64,000 nt of DNA from Alphaproteobacteria bacterium (lineage in GTDB: Bacteria > Pseudomonadota > Alphaproteobacteria > CAAGCB01 > CAG-977). A program made the translations under genes and the position numbers. Under the pieces are notes generated by a model. It did no database searches and was not told the DNA's origin. It saw only the letters and a list, made by a program, of their open reading frames with translations. This document shows positions 29,251 through 36,246 of the stretch, piece by piece (position 1 is the first letter of the stretch; every line of letters begins with the position of its first letter). The stretch lies in NCBI GenBank assembly GCA_900768875.1, contig CAAGEP010000003.1, positions 124,001-188,000 on the forward strand, read 5' to 3'.

Positions 29251-30237
29251 ATGGCTTACGAAGATTTGACCCAAAAGAAAAACGAACTGGAAAAATTGCC
29301 GCCTTTGGAAGCGGATGTTGCCGAAGAATTGCGCAAAACCGTTGATTTGGAGCTGACTTCCGTCGGCGATTGCTTTGACGGCGGCGCGCTGACCCGACGC
29401 GAAACGGAGCAGCTGCTGTTCAAGAACAAGGTCGTGCCGCAACGGTCGCTGACCGAGCATATTCAAGCCCTGAATATATCAAAAGCTTTTGAGATGGTGC
29501 AAGAGCTTGCCGCGCGGACGGGACGTCCCGTCGACGATAGCGACGTGAAAAATATTCACCGAGTCATTGTGCGGGAATTGGATGACAAAAACGGCGGAAT
29601 GTTTCGCGGTTTTGCGATGACTTTCCCGACGGGCGATCAGCCTTTGCCCGAACCTGCGCGCGTGCAAAGAATGATGGACGATTTCGGTATGTGGCTGTAT
29701 ACGGTTCGGACTTTGCATCCCGTCGCCATGGCGGCGGAGGCGCATTTGCGGCTGATGTCCATTCATCCGTTCGGCAAAGGCAATGGCAAAACCGCCCGTA
29801 TGCTGATGAACTTGATTTTGATGAAAAACGGTTATCCGGCTGCTTTGTTTTCGCGGCGCGAGAAAAAAGAATACTGGCAATCTTTGGAATCCGCGATTTA
29901 TAACAACGACAGGACGGGCTACGACAAGCTGGTTTGCCGCGCCGTCAACCGCGCTTTGGAACTGCATCTGAAAGCCGCCAAAAAACAAACGGTCAACGTG
30001 GAAGAGGAAGCCGCTCCTTATTTCCTGCGTATCGGTCAGCTGGCAAAGGAAACGGGTGAACGCGTGTCAACCATTCGCTATTGGACGACCATGGGCATCA
30101 TTGAACCCGCTGGCAAAACGTCCGCCGACTATATGATTTATTCGTCCGATGTTCTGGACAGAATCAAAAAACTGAAAGACTTGAAAGCTCAACGCTATAC
30201 GCTGGATGAAATTCGCAAGCATTTGGGCAACGCTTGA
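29251..30237 (+). CDS. Fic-family protein with MerR-like C-terminal DNA-binding domain
   Basis: A 328-residue protein. The N-terminal ~230 residues are a Fic domain; its active motif is HPFGKGNGKTAR (His172), where the usual acidic residue is Lys and the usual Arg is Lys. The upstream inhibitory segment reads TSVGDC rather than the SxxxEG form. Residues ~255-320 form a MerR-type helix-turn-helix (RIGQLAKETGERVSTIRYW). It follows gltA by 13 bases and may be a DNA-binding regulator whose AMP-transfer activity is altered or lost. Confidence 0.8.
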   Translation: MAYEDLTQKKNELEKLPPLEADVAEELRKTVDLELTSVGDCFDGGALTRRETEQLLFKNKVVPQRSLTEHIQALNISKAFEMVQELAARTGRPVDDSDVKNIHRVIVRELDDKNGGMFRGFAMTFPTGDQPLPEPARVQRMMDDFGMWLYTVRTLHPVAMAAEAHLRLMSIHPFGKGNGKTARMLMNLILMKNGYPAALFSRREKKEYWQSLESAIYNNDRTGYDKLVCRAVNRALELHLKAAKKQTVNVEEEAAPYFLRIGQLAKETGERVSTIRYWTTMGIIEPAGKTSADYMIYSSDVLDRIKKLKDLKAQRYTLDEIRKHLGNA

Positions 30238-30272
30238 CAGCGGATAAATTTTATATAACATAATGTTAATCT

Positions 30273-30301
30273 GTCCCTTGAGTATTCAAGGGACTTTTTT
30301 T
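30273..30301 (+). terminator. Terminator after the TCA/Fic operon
   Basis: GTCCCTTGA / TCAAGGGAC hairpin with a seven-T tail, 36 bases after the Fic stop codon. A TTGACA at 30234 overlaps that stop and may begin a promoter for the gene that follows. Confidence 0.85.
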
Positions 30302-30321
30302 ATGCAAAAAGGATTATCATA

Positions 30322-31632
30322 ATGAGGCAAGTCAAAATTCCATACCGCTGGAAACCGCGGAAATACCAGATGAAACTGTGGAAATACTTGGAAGACGGTG
30401 GAAAGCGCGCGGTTGCCGTGTGGCACAGGCGCGCGGGCAAAGACAGTTTATCGCTGAACTGGACGGCGGTGGCGGCGTTTGAACGCGTCGGCGTGTATTG
30501 GCACATGCTGCCTTTGCAGACTCAAGCGCGCAAAGTCGTTTGGGACGCCATTGACAAGCAGGGGCGTCGCGTCATCGATCAAGTGTTTCCGAAACAGTTG
30601 CGTAAATCAATCAACAGCCAAGAAATGAAAATCGAACTGGTCAACGGGTCGATTTGGCAATGTTTGGGATCGGACAATTATAATTCTTTGGTGGGGGCGA
30701 ACCCCGTCGGTGTTGTTTTTTCCGAATACTCCATCGCCGATCCCGCCGCATGGGACTTTATCCGCCCGATTTTGGCGGAAAACGACGGGTGGGCTTTGTT
30801 CATTTACACGCCGCGCGGACGCAATCACGGACTAAAGCTGTTTGAAACGGCAAAGCAGGCGGAAGGCTGGTTCGTGCAGGCTTTGGGCGTCGAGCAGACC
30901 AAGGCGATTCCTTTGTCCGCAATCGAATCGGAACGTAAAGCCGGCATGGACGAAGAAATGATACGGCAGGAGTTTTACTGTTCGTTCGATGCGGCGATAA
31001 AGGGCAGTTATTACGGCGCGCTTATCAACGATTTGGAAAACAAAGGCGCCGTCTGTCATTTGCCGCACAATCCCGCTTTACCCGTTTATACGGCGTGGGA
31101 TTTGGGCATCGGCGACGCGACGGCGATTTGGTTTTATCAGAAAAACGGAACAAGCGTCGATGTGATTGATTACTGTGAGGCAAGCGGTGTCGGGCTGGAT
31201 TACTACGTCCGCGTTCTGCGCGAAAAGCCGTACACTTACACCAACGACAACATTTTCCCGCACGATATTCAAGTTCACGAGCTTTCCAGCGGAAAAAGCC
31301 GTTTGGATTTATTGGCGGGCTTGGGCGTCAGAGGGCGCGTTCTGCCCCGTGCAAGCGTCGAAACGGGGATTGCCGCCGTGCGTCTGCTGCTGCCGCGATG
31401 CCGCTTTGACGCGGAAAAGTGCCAAACGGGACTGGAGGCTTTGCGCCAATATCAAAAAGCGTGGGACGATCAGCGGCGGACGTTTCAGCCAAAGCCTTTG
31501 CACGACTGGACCAGCCATGCCGCCGACGCTTTTCGCTATTTGGCGGTCGGACTGAAAGAAGATTCCGCCAAAGCCGAACGCTTTTCCCGTGAAAGCGTAA
31601 AAAACGCGGCGGAATACGATCCGCTGGCTTAA
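30322..31632 (+). CDS. Stand-alone phage terminase large subunit
   Basis: A 436-residue terminase ATPase-nuclease. The ATP-binding motif is WHRRAGKDSLSL, the acidic Walker-B-like segment VGVVFSEYS, and the nuclease carries WDLGIGDATAIW and DAFRYL. It resembles the prophage terminase at 52.4-53.7 kb along its whole length (about 70 percent identical by eye) and keeps every motif. No other phage gene is adjacent: the Fic gene lies upstream and rlmJ overlaps its stop by 4 bases. Either the last trace of an older related prophage or a kept gene. Confidence 0.9.
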   Translation: MRQVKIPYRWKPRKYQMKLWKYLEDGGKRAVAVWHRRAGKDSLSLNWTAVAAFERVGVYWHMLPLQTQARKVVWDAIDKQGRRVIDQVFPKQLRKSINSQEMKIELVNGSIWQCLGSDNYNSLVGANPVGVVFSEYSIADPAAWDFIRPILAENDGWALFIYTPRGRNHGLKLFETAKQAEGWFVQALGVEQTKAIPLSAIESERKAGMDEEMIRQEFYCSFDAAIKGSYYGALINDLENKGAVCHLPHNPALPVYTAWDLGIGDATAIWFYQKNGTSVDVIDYCEASGVGLDYYVRVLREKPYTYTNDNIFPHDIQVHELSSGKSRLDLLAGLGVRGRVLPRASVETGIAAVRLLLPRCRFDAEKCQTGLEALRQYQKAWDDQRRTFQPKPLHDWTSHAADAFRYLAVGLKEDSAKAERFSRESVKNAAEYDPLA

Positions 31633-32399
31633 AACAGATTTTTTATCGCGTCCAAATCGCTTTGCGTGCCGAACGGCGTGTTGACAAACAAAATTCCGCT
31701 GCCCAGCATGGCGGTTTTCGGATGTTTGAACAGGATTTCGGCATTGTAGAATTTCGGCAAATCGGCGTCTTGCAGCGGTTTTATCAAATCGAAATGATAG
31801 TTTTCCCGCAAAATCGGATACCAGACGCCGATGACGCCTTCCGCCCATTTGCGGTGCAGTTTCAAAACGAACTTTGCCGTTTTTTCGTATTCGGTTTTCA
31901 CTTCGTAACTGGGGTCGGTGAAGACCATGCCGCGGCGCGGCGTCGGCGGGCAGATGGCCAAAGCGCCCTCAAACCCGTCGCGGTTGTGCAGGTGCGTGTT
32001 CGGATAGCGCATCAGACGGAACAATGCTTGATATTCCTGCGGATGCAGTTCCATAAAGTGCAGGGTGTCGGTCGGGCGAAGCAGGGCTTCGGCGATAAAG
32101 GGCGATCCGGGGTAGTACTGTTTGCCGATTTCCGAATGAAGCCTGTTCAGCAAATTCAAGTACGGATGACCGGCGGGGATTTTGCGCGCTTTCAAAACCG
32201 ATTCGATGCCGAAAGCGGCTTCGTTCGTTTTAAGCGCCATTGCCGACGACAAATCGTACAGTCCGCGTCCTGCGTGCGTTTCGATATAAGTCAGCGGCTT
32301 GTCCTTTTGCGCCAATTTTTCCAAAACGGTGCAAAGCGCGGCGTGTTTGTGAACGTCCGCCAAATTGCCTGCGTGGTATCCGTGCTGATAGGAAAGCAT
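31629..32399 (-). CDS. rlmJ: 23S rRNA (adenine2030-N6)-methyltransferase RlmJ
   Basis: A 256-residue methyltransferase. The N-terminus MLSYQHGYHAGNLADVHKH and AdoMet-binding ETHAGRGLYDL are RlmJ hallmarks; the catalytic motif is DPSYE (usual DPPYE). It methylates A2030 of 23S rRNA. Its stop overlaps the convergent terminase gene by 4 bases. Length is close to the usual ~280. Confidence 0.92.
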   Translation of the reverse strand: MLSYQHGYHAGNLADVHKHAALCTVLEKLAQKDKPLTYIETHAGRGLYDLSSAMALKTNEAAFGIESVLKARKIPAGHPYLNLLNRLHSEIGKQYYPGSPFIAEALLRPTDTLHFMELHPQEYQALFRLMRYPNTHLHNRDGFEGALAICPPTPRRGMVFTDPSYEVKTEYEKTAKFVLKLHRKWAEGVIGVWYPILRENYHFDLIKPLQDADLPKFYNAEILFKHPKTAMLGSGILFVNTPFGTQSDLDAIKNLF

Positions 32400-32504
32400 A
32401 TTTTTGAATCCTTGAGGGTTGGTCTGTTCGGGTATAAAGCTTTTTTTGCGAAAAAATCAATAGGATTGTTAAGGATTTTCGGAAGGAAAACAAAAATAAA
32501 ATCC

Positions 32505-32533
32505 TTGACCGCGCGGCGGAAAGTTCCTAGGAT
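32505..32533 (+). promoter_or_regulatory. Promoter of the HU gene
   Basis: TTGACC, a 17-base spacer and TAGGAT, 32 bases before the HU start codon. Confidence 0.7.
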
Positions 32534-32564
32534 TTCATTACAATTCAATCAAAGGAGCTTATCA

Positions 32565-32837
32565 ATGAACAAATCTGAATTGGTTGCGGAAATCGCAAAG
32601 AATGCAAACGCTTCCAAAGTTGCCGTCGAATGTATTTTGGACGAAGCGATTATCGCTATTACCGAAGCAATGAAAAAAGGCGAAGAAGTCCGTTTGATGG
32701 GATTCGGTACTTTTGACGTGTCCGAACGCGCCGCCCGCGAGGGGCGCAATCTGCGCACGGGTGCAAAAATGACCATTCCCGCGTCAAAAGCGCCGAGATT
32801 CAAAGCCAGTAAATTGCTGAAAGACGCCGTTCGCTGA
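32565..32837 (+). CDS. HU-family DNA-binding protein
   Basis: A 90-residue HU/IHF-family protein. MNKSELVAEIAKNANASK begins the helical body, GFGTF is the conserved turn, and the DNA-binding arm runs from REGRNLRTGAKMTIPASKAP to KASK. The ATG at 32565 follows AAAGGAG; a longer frame upstream has no ribosome site. It is monocistronic, with its own promoter and terminator, and abuts the prophage attachment site. Confidence 0.95.
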   Translation: MNKSELVAEIAKNANASKVAVECILDEAIIAITEAMKKGEEVRLMGFGTFDVSERAAREGRNLRTGAKMTIPASKAPRFKASKLLKDAVR

Positions 32838-32849
32838 TTTTTGCGACGG

Positions 32850-32886
32850 AAAAAAGCCGCCTCTTGAGCAATCGGGGGCGGTTTTT
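32850..32886 (+). terminator. HU gene terminator
   Basis: GCCGCC ... GGGCGGTTTTT hairpin directly after the HU stop. Confidence 0.75.
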
Positions 32887-32930
32887 CGTATTCGGAAAGA
32901 CTTGTTTCACAAGCCGCACATTCAAAAAAT

Positions 32931-32965
32931 AAAAAGGGCGAAAACCTAACGTTTTCGCCCTCTTT
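32931..32965. terminator. Terminator behind the tRNA-Thr fragment
   Basis: GGGCGAAAAC / GTTTTCGCCC hairpin, two bases beyond the CCA end of the tRNA fragment on the minus strand. It is the former terminator of that tRNA transcript. Confidence 0.8.
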
Positions 32966-32966
32966 A

Positions 32967-33013
32967 TGGTGCCGCTGGCGTGAATCGGACACGCGACCCC
33001 TTCCTTACCAAGG
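32967..33013 (-). other. 3' half of tRNA-Thr(GGT): prophage attachment site (attL)
   Basis: Read on the minus strand, it runs from the 3' side of an anticodon loop TTGGTAA (anticodon GGT), through the variable loop and a T-arm (GCGTG/CACGC), to acceptor strand CAGCGGC and ACCA. The D-arm and 5' half are absent: the sequence turns into phage DNA inside the anticodon stem. The T-loop reads TCCGATT, where TTCxAxx is normal. This is the product of site-specific integration into a tRNA gene. Confidence 0.8.
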
Positions 33014-33036
33014 ATAAGATTTCTGATAGAAATCAA

Positions 33037-33231
33037 TTACTTATTTTCTTTCGTGTTTGACGGATTGTCTGCGTCAACTTTCTTTTTCTTTACGCCGCTT
33101 GCTTCGGTTTTATTCAAAAAAGAAATTGCTTCGGCGAGATTGCGCAGGTCGCTGGAGGTCAACGGTTTTTTGAAAAGTTCATCAATGGCTGCGGCGCATT
33201 TTTCATTCAATTCGGCACACGTCACGGGCAT
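33037..33231 (-). CDS. Small phage protein
   Basis: A 64-residue, charged, soluble protein of unknown function with a Lys/Asp-rich tail. It is the last gene of the late block, next to attL. Its start overlaps the stop of the gene upstream. Confidence 0.5.
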   Translation of the reverse strand: MPVTCAELNEKCAAAIDELFKKPLTSSDLRNLAEAISFLNKTEASGVKKKKVDADNPSNTKENK

Positions 33232-33452
33232 CAGATCACCTCTTCACTTTCTTTTCGTTCGCCGTCGTAGAAACGGGCTTTTGCGACGTTTCTGTCGATT
33301 TCCGACATATCTTTCAAAATGTCGGCGTATTTGAACAAATCGTCCAGCTGCATTTCTTTGCCGTCAGAGAATCTGCGGTGCAACCGTTCCACACCGATCT
33401 TGACGGTGTCTTCCATTTTTTCACGCAAAGCGATTTTTTCTTCTTTTGTCAT
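33231..33452 (-). CDS. Small phage protein
   Basis: A 73-residue, mainly helical and charged protein, overlapping both neighbours by a few bases with AAAGGAAG as its ribosome site. No family recognised. Confidence 0.55.
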   Translation of the reverse strand: MTKEEKIALREKMEDTVKIGVERLHRRFSDGKEMQLDDLFKYADILKDMSEIDRNVAKARFYDGERKESEEVI

Positions 33453-33769
33453 GTCAAACTTCCTTTGATTTTGCGAACGACCGGAGAAAAAATTCTGTAT
33501 AGATCAATCGGTCGAAATTTCGCATCTGGCATAATAAAATCGGGAATCTGTATCCCGTTTTCTGTCATTTTTTGAACTGAAACGAAACCGTTGTCGTCAA
33601 GAATCGGAGCAAGGAACGCTTCCATTTCGTTGATGATTTTTTGAGCTTTCCCCGTCAAATTGATATTCAACAGCCCGATACGCACACTCATGGCTTCGGC
33701 GGTGTGCCCTCCGAAAATATCGTCAAGAACGGCCGTTTCCAATTCGTCCAAAGCGTTTTGTTTTGTCAT
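33449..33769 (-). CDS. Phage protein, unknown function
   Basis: A 106-residue protein with helical start and a C-terminal basic tail (RIFSPVVRKIKG). Overlaps the genes on either side by 4 bases, so it is part of the same coupled set. Confidence 0.55.
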   Translation of the reverse strand: MTKQNALDELETAVLDDIFGGHTAEAMSVRIGLLNINLTGKAQKIINEMEAFLAPILDDNGFVSVQKMTENGIQIPDFIMPDAKFRPIDLYRIFSPVVRKIKGSLT

Positions 33770-34155
33770 ATCGCCTCAGCTTTCAGCCGTGCGATTTCCG
33801 CTTTCAGCGCTTCGTTTTCCTCGGCCAGCGTCCTGTTCTTTTGGGCGAACTCGGCGGCGGCGGCTTCGACAACGTCGACGTACCGTTCCGCCGCCTGCGC
33901 GAACCGCGGATCGGAAACCATGCTGCATTTGTTTTGTTCAAAAAGCAGCTCTACGAACAAGGCGTTCAAATCCTGTTTAGCCTTTACCGCGGCAGCATTC
34001 GTTTCAACGTATGCTTTTTGCTCCGGCGGCATTTTGGAAACAAGGTCGTTGAACCGCCCCCAAACCGAAGGAACGTTCAAGGGCGCGCCCTGAGCTTCTT
34101 CAAGCTGCCTTTTATATTCTTCTATCAACTGATTCCGTTCCGCGATCCCAACCAT
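33766..34155 (-). CDS. Phage coiled-coil protein
   Basis: A 129-residue protein whose last 40 residues (ENEALKAEIARLKAEAI and before) form a clear heptad coiled coil. A structural or oligomeric role is likely. It lies one base after the glycine-rich protein gene. Confidence 0.55.
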   Translation of the reverse strand: MVGIAERNQLIEEYKRQLEEAQGAPLNVPSVWGRFNDLVSKMPPEQKAYVETNAAAVKAKQDLNALFVELLFEQNKCSMVSDPRFAQAAERYVDVVEAAAAEFAQKNRTLAEENEALKAEIARLKAEAI

Positions 34156-34156
34156 A

Positions 34157-34666
34157 TCAGCCTCCGGTCGTCGAAGCGGCGGTCGGAGCCGTGTAGCTGT
34201 TATAGCGCGGCATCACCTCCGGACAGATGCTGGTCGTCGGGATTACCGTTTTTGTCAATCCCTCCAACGCGCTGATCCGCTCGTTTGCGCATCGCATACG
34301 TTCGGCATTAACCGCTTCGGACACAGCCACCTGCTTATCCAAAGCAGCCAAGGCGTTGAACGTAACGGTGAAGTTACTGTTGATTTTTTCAAAAATCCCG
34401 GCATTGTCTTTTGCCGTCTGCTTATACAGCTCGATGCCGACGCTGTCGGTATAGCGTTCGGATTCCAGTTTGGCGATTTGTGCCTGCAAAGCGGCAACTT
34501 GACCGTTGCAGTTTCCGCCGCCGAACAGCCCGCCCAGGAAGCCGTTGCCGTTTCCGCTCATCTGGTTCAACAAACCGACCGTTCCGGCAATACCCAGTCC
34601 CAAAGCGGTCCCGCCAACACCGGACGACGCGACATGTTCCGTTCCTTCAGTAGTTTTGATTTCCAT
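34157..34666 (-). CDS. Phage protein with Gly/Asn-rich segment and coiled coil
   Basis: A 169-residue protein. The N-terminus has a hydrophobic stretch (GTALGLGIAGTVGLL) then a flexible Gly/Asn region (NGNGFLGGLFGGGNCNG), then heptads (VAALQAQIAKLESERY). A strong GAGAGG site lies before the ATG, after a GGGGAA/TTCCCC hairpin. Similar layouts occur in small phage proteins of unknown role. Confidence 0.55.
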   Translation of the reverse strand: MEIKTTEGTEHVASSGVGGTALGLGIAGTVGLLNQMSGNGNGFLGGLFGGGNCNGQVAALQAQIAKLESERYTDSVGIELYKQTAKDNAGIFEKINSNFTVTFNALAALDKQVAVSEAVNAERMRCANERISALEGLTKTVIPTTSICPEVMPRYNSYTAPTAASTTGG

Positions 34667-34753
34667 AATACACCTCTCAAATCAAGGGGAAAATTCCCCT
34701 TGAAACAAAGGTGCTTGAGTTTTTTTGAAAAACGGAGCGTCCCCGCAGCGCAC

Positions 34754-35038
34754 TCACAACGCACGGCTTAACCCGCTCAAAATAAATGAAAAAACGCAGG
34801 GGGCGACTTTGCCGATAACTTCATGATGGGTTTTGTCCGCCCAACGTTTGGATATTTTCAGCTTGAACGCGACGCATTTCATCGGCAATCCGCCGCAATA
34901 AATCAGTTTTAAAAGCGCTCTTTCCCTTTCGGAAAGAAAGGAAAACGTGTCGAACAAAACGACAAGCCGCGCTGCTTCCATCTTTCGGAACAGTATTTTG
35001 GTGAAATCGTACATCACCTGATTACATCTATTTGCCAT
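34754..35038 (-). CDS. Possible sigma-70 region-4-like phage regulator
   Basis: A 94-residue protein. LSERERALLKLIYCGGLPMKCVAFKLKISKRW has the outline of a region-4 helix-turn-helix: acidic start, buried Leu/Ile, a turn, then a recognition helix. Ribosome site AAGGGG is good. It may regulate phage transcription, but the assignment rests on pattern alone. Confidence 0.45.
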   Translation of the reverse strand: MANRCNQVMYDFTKILFRKMEAARLVVLFDTFSFLSERERALLKLIYCGGLPMKCVAFKLKISKRWADKTHHEVIGKVAPCVFSFILSGLSRAL

Positions 35039-35128
35039 ATTTCAATCCCCTTCAAAAAAGACAATGATGAATATGGCGAGGCTTTTCACGCCACGGGGAC
35101 GGGGAAGTTTAAAGGGTTTTCCCGTCCC

Positions 35129-35350
35129 TTATTTCCGGCATAATTCGTCCCACACGATATTATTAGCATCCACCTGCCGGATTGTTTCGGGCGTATCGCG
35201 TTCGTAATCGGCATAAACGGGCTGATACACGTCGCAGAAATCACCGCTTAAAACGGTCGTGCAACCGTTCAACAACATCAGGATCGTCAAGAGTGCCGCG
35301 AACACGGCGAACCTGATCCATCTTTTTTTTCTTTTCCTCAAAGTTTGCAT
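35129..35350 (-). CDS. Outer-membrane spanin (Rz1-like lipoprotein)
   Basis: A 73-residue lipoprotein with basic start, hydrophobic helix and lipobox LLNGC. The remainder (CDVYQPVYADYERDTPETI onward) resembles Rz1-like spanins of other alphaproteobacterial phages. The internal ATG at 35350 follows AAGGACGG. Its first third overlaps the inner-membrane spanin gene in a different frame, the Rz/Rz1 arrangement. The pair would fuse the two membranes at lysis. Confidence 0.72.
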   Translation of the reverse strand: MQTLRKRKKRWIRFAVFAALLTILMLLNGCTTVLSGDFCDVYQPVYADYERDTPETIRQVDANNIVWDELCRK

Positions 35351-35441
35351 TTCTTTCCGTCCTTTTTCCCAGAAAATAAGATAAAAGTCCGACCGCACCC
35401 ATTAAAAACGCGATCAGACCGAATAAGATCAAGTCGCTCAT
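35241..35441 (-). CDS. Inner-membrane spanin (Rz-like)
   Basis: A 66-residue protein with one N-terminal membrane helix (ILFGLIAFLMGAVGLLSYFL) then a charged coiled coil, the i-spanin design. The ATG at 35441 is chosen because GAGGGGGCGG precedes it. Out-of-frame overlap with the o-spanin gene supports the call. Shorter than lambda Rz. Confidence 0.72.
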   Translation of the reverse strand: MSDLILFGLIAFLMGAVGLLSYFLGKRTERNANFEEKKKKMDQVRRVRGTLDDPDVVERLHDRFKR

Positions 35442-35635
35442 TCCGCCCCCTCTTGCGTTTTGCTGACGTCGGCAAAACGTTTGACGGCTTTCTTTTCGGA
35501 AAAGCACTTACGTTCCGCATATTCGGATTTCTTGCCGATATTGAATTCGGAAACGGGGCGGAAATAGCCCATTACGCGCGTCCACACTTCGCACGGTTGC
35601 CGTTCGGCGTCGGTCAATTTGATTTCTTTTTCCAT
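35438..35635 (-). CDS. NrdD-like glycyl-radical-loop mini-protein
   Basis: A 65-residue stand-alone protein. The segment WTRVMGYFRPVSEFN, then GKKSEYAERK, follows the C-terminal glycyl-radical loop of anaerobic ribonucleotide reductase NrdD (pattern RVxGYxxPVSxxNxGK). No catalytic barrel is present. It overlaps the i-spanin gene. I chose the ATG at 35635 after TTGGAG. Similar short proteins occur in prophages, and their job is unknown; replacement of a damaged radical loop, as by GrcA, is a hypothesis. Confidence 0.6.
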   Translation of the reverse strand: MEKEIKLTDAERQPCEVWTRVMGYFRPVSEFNIGKKSEYAERKCFSEKKAVKRFADVSKTQEGAE

Positions 35636-35696
35636 GGCGTTCTCCAATGTTCGCGGAAAGCGGCGGGGGTTGAACCCCGCCGTTTTCTTTCAGCTG

Positions 35697-36011
35697 TCAA
35701 GACTCGTCTTTGTCCTTGTCCGCAATCCTGAACTTGTCCAGTACGTCGGCAGCTTTGGGGTTGCGGCGGCGGAACAGAGCGACGCAGGGCGTAAAATCAA
35801 GCGCCGCCCCCTCAATGATGTCGTAGAAGCGGCGCGCGAACCGGTCGTCCTTGTCTGTGTCGGTCTTGGCGACAAGCCAAAACACGAGCGGTTTAACGAC
35901 GGTCGCGATTGCGACAATGCCGCCCAAAACGGACAGCGCGACGGCGATTTTGGGATAAGTTGCGATCTGCGTTAAAGTGAACGCCAGAACAGAATTTATT
36001 ATGTTTTCCAT
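35697..36011 (-). CDS. Holin-like membrane protein
   Basis: A 104-residue protein with a hydrophobic N-half (two possible membrane helices, IAVALSVLGGIVAIATVV among them) and a charged cytoplasmic C-half. Position between lysozyme and spanin genes suggests a holin. Start at 36011 follows AAAGGAAATG; the codon two earlier is also an ATG. Not matched to a known holin class. Confidence 0.5.
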   Translation of the reverse strand: MENIINSVLAFTLTQIATYPKIAVALSVLGGIVAIATVVKPLVFWLVAKTDTDKDDRFARRFYDIIEGAALDFTPCVALFRRRNPKAADVLDKFRIADKDKDES

Positions 36012-36028
36012 AAGCATTTCCTTTCAAG

Positions 36029-36057
36029 TTGTAAAACAAAGGATATGCCTGTAATAT
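36029..36057 (+). promoter_or_regulatory. Promoter of peptide A
   Basis: TTGTAA, a 17-base spacer and TAATAT, 38 bases before the peptide start codon. The promoter runs against the surrounding late genes. Confidence 0.7.
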
Positions 36058-36094
36058 GCTTCCGTCTGCCACAGCAGATTGAAAGGAGGTTAAG

Positions 36095-36172
36095 ATGCAA
36101 TCACGACTCCTTGAAGCAATCGCGTATATACTTTTGGCGGTTGCAGTTTTATTAAAAGCCTATGGCAAGTAA
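36095..36172 (+). CDS. Peptide A: 25-residue hydrophobic peptide, candidate type I toxin
   Basis: A tiny gene on the plus strand inside the minus-strand lysis region. The peptide begins MQSRLLEAIAYILLAVAV and ends with a short basic tail: one membrane helix. The ribosome site GAAAGGAGG is close to ideal. Two relatives lie at 53987 and 55796; all share a LLEAIAY or similar block, then a Leu/Val/Ala helix and a charged end. A strong hairpin follows. Adjacent antisense RNA A carries a copy of its start region. Translation or toxicity is not demonstrated. Confidence 0.75.
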   Translation: MQSRLLEAIAYILLAVAVLLKAYGK

Positions 36173-36181
36173 ATAAAACTT

Positions 36182-36212
36182 ACCCCCGCAGAGTTGCAGC
36201 TCTTGCGGGGGT
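36182..36212. terminator. Shared two-way terminator of peptide A and RNA A
   Basis: Stem of 12 pairs with one bulge: ACCCCCGCAGAG and CTCTTGCGGGGGT. T-rich sequence follows on the minus strand; on the plus strand TATTCTTT follows. Confidence 0.75.
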
Positions 36213-36226
36213 ATTCTTTGAAAATC

Positions 36227-36246
36227 GGTAAAATGCAATCGACTCC
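36227..36246 (+). repeat. Direct repeat of the peptide A initiation region
   Basis: GGTAAAATGCAATCGACTCC repeats 36088-36110 (ribosome site to fifth codon), 19 matching bases with one mismatch and three gaps. Because RNA A is read from the opposite strand, this copy gives it complementarity to the peptide mRNA. Confidence 0.85.

Noticed and set aside
31662..32564. Long in-frame extension upstream of HU
   Set aside because: It lies opposite rlmJ; HU has its own promoter and an AAAGGAG site at 32565.
32549..32992. 147-codon minus-strand frame over HU and the tRNA fragment
   Set aside because: Antisense to HU and crosses two terminators and the tRNA; not coding.
36012..36094. Divergent small RNA before peptide A, as at B and C
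   Set aside because: No minus-strand -10/-35 pair with a terminator is seen here; only the convergent RNA is supported.
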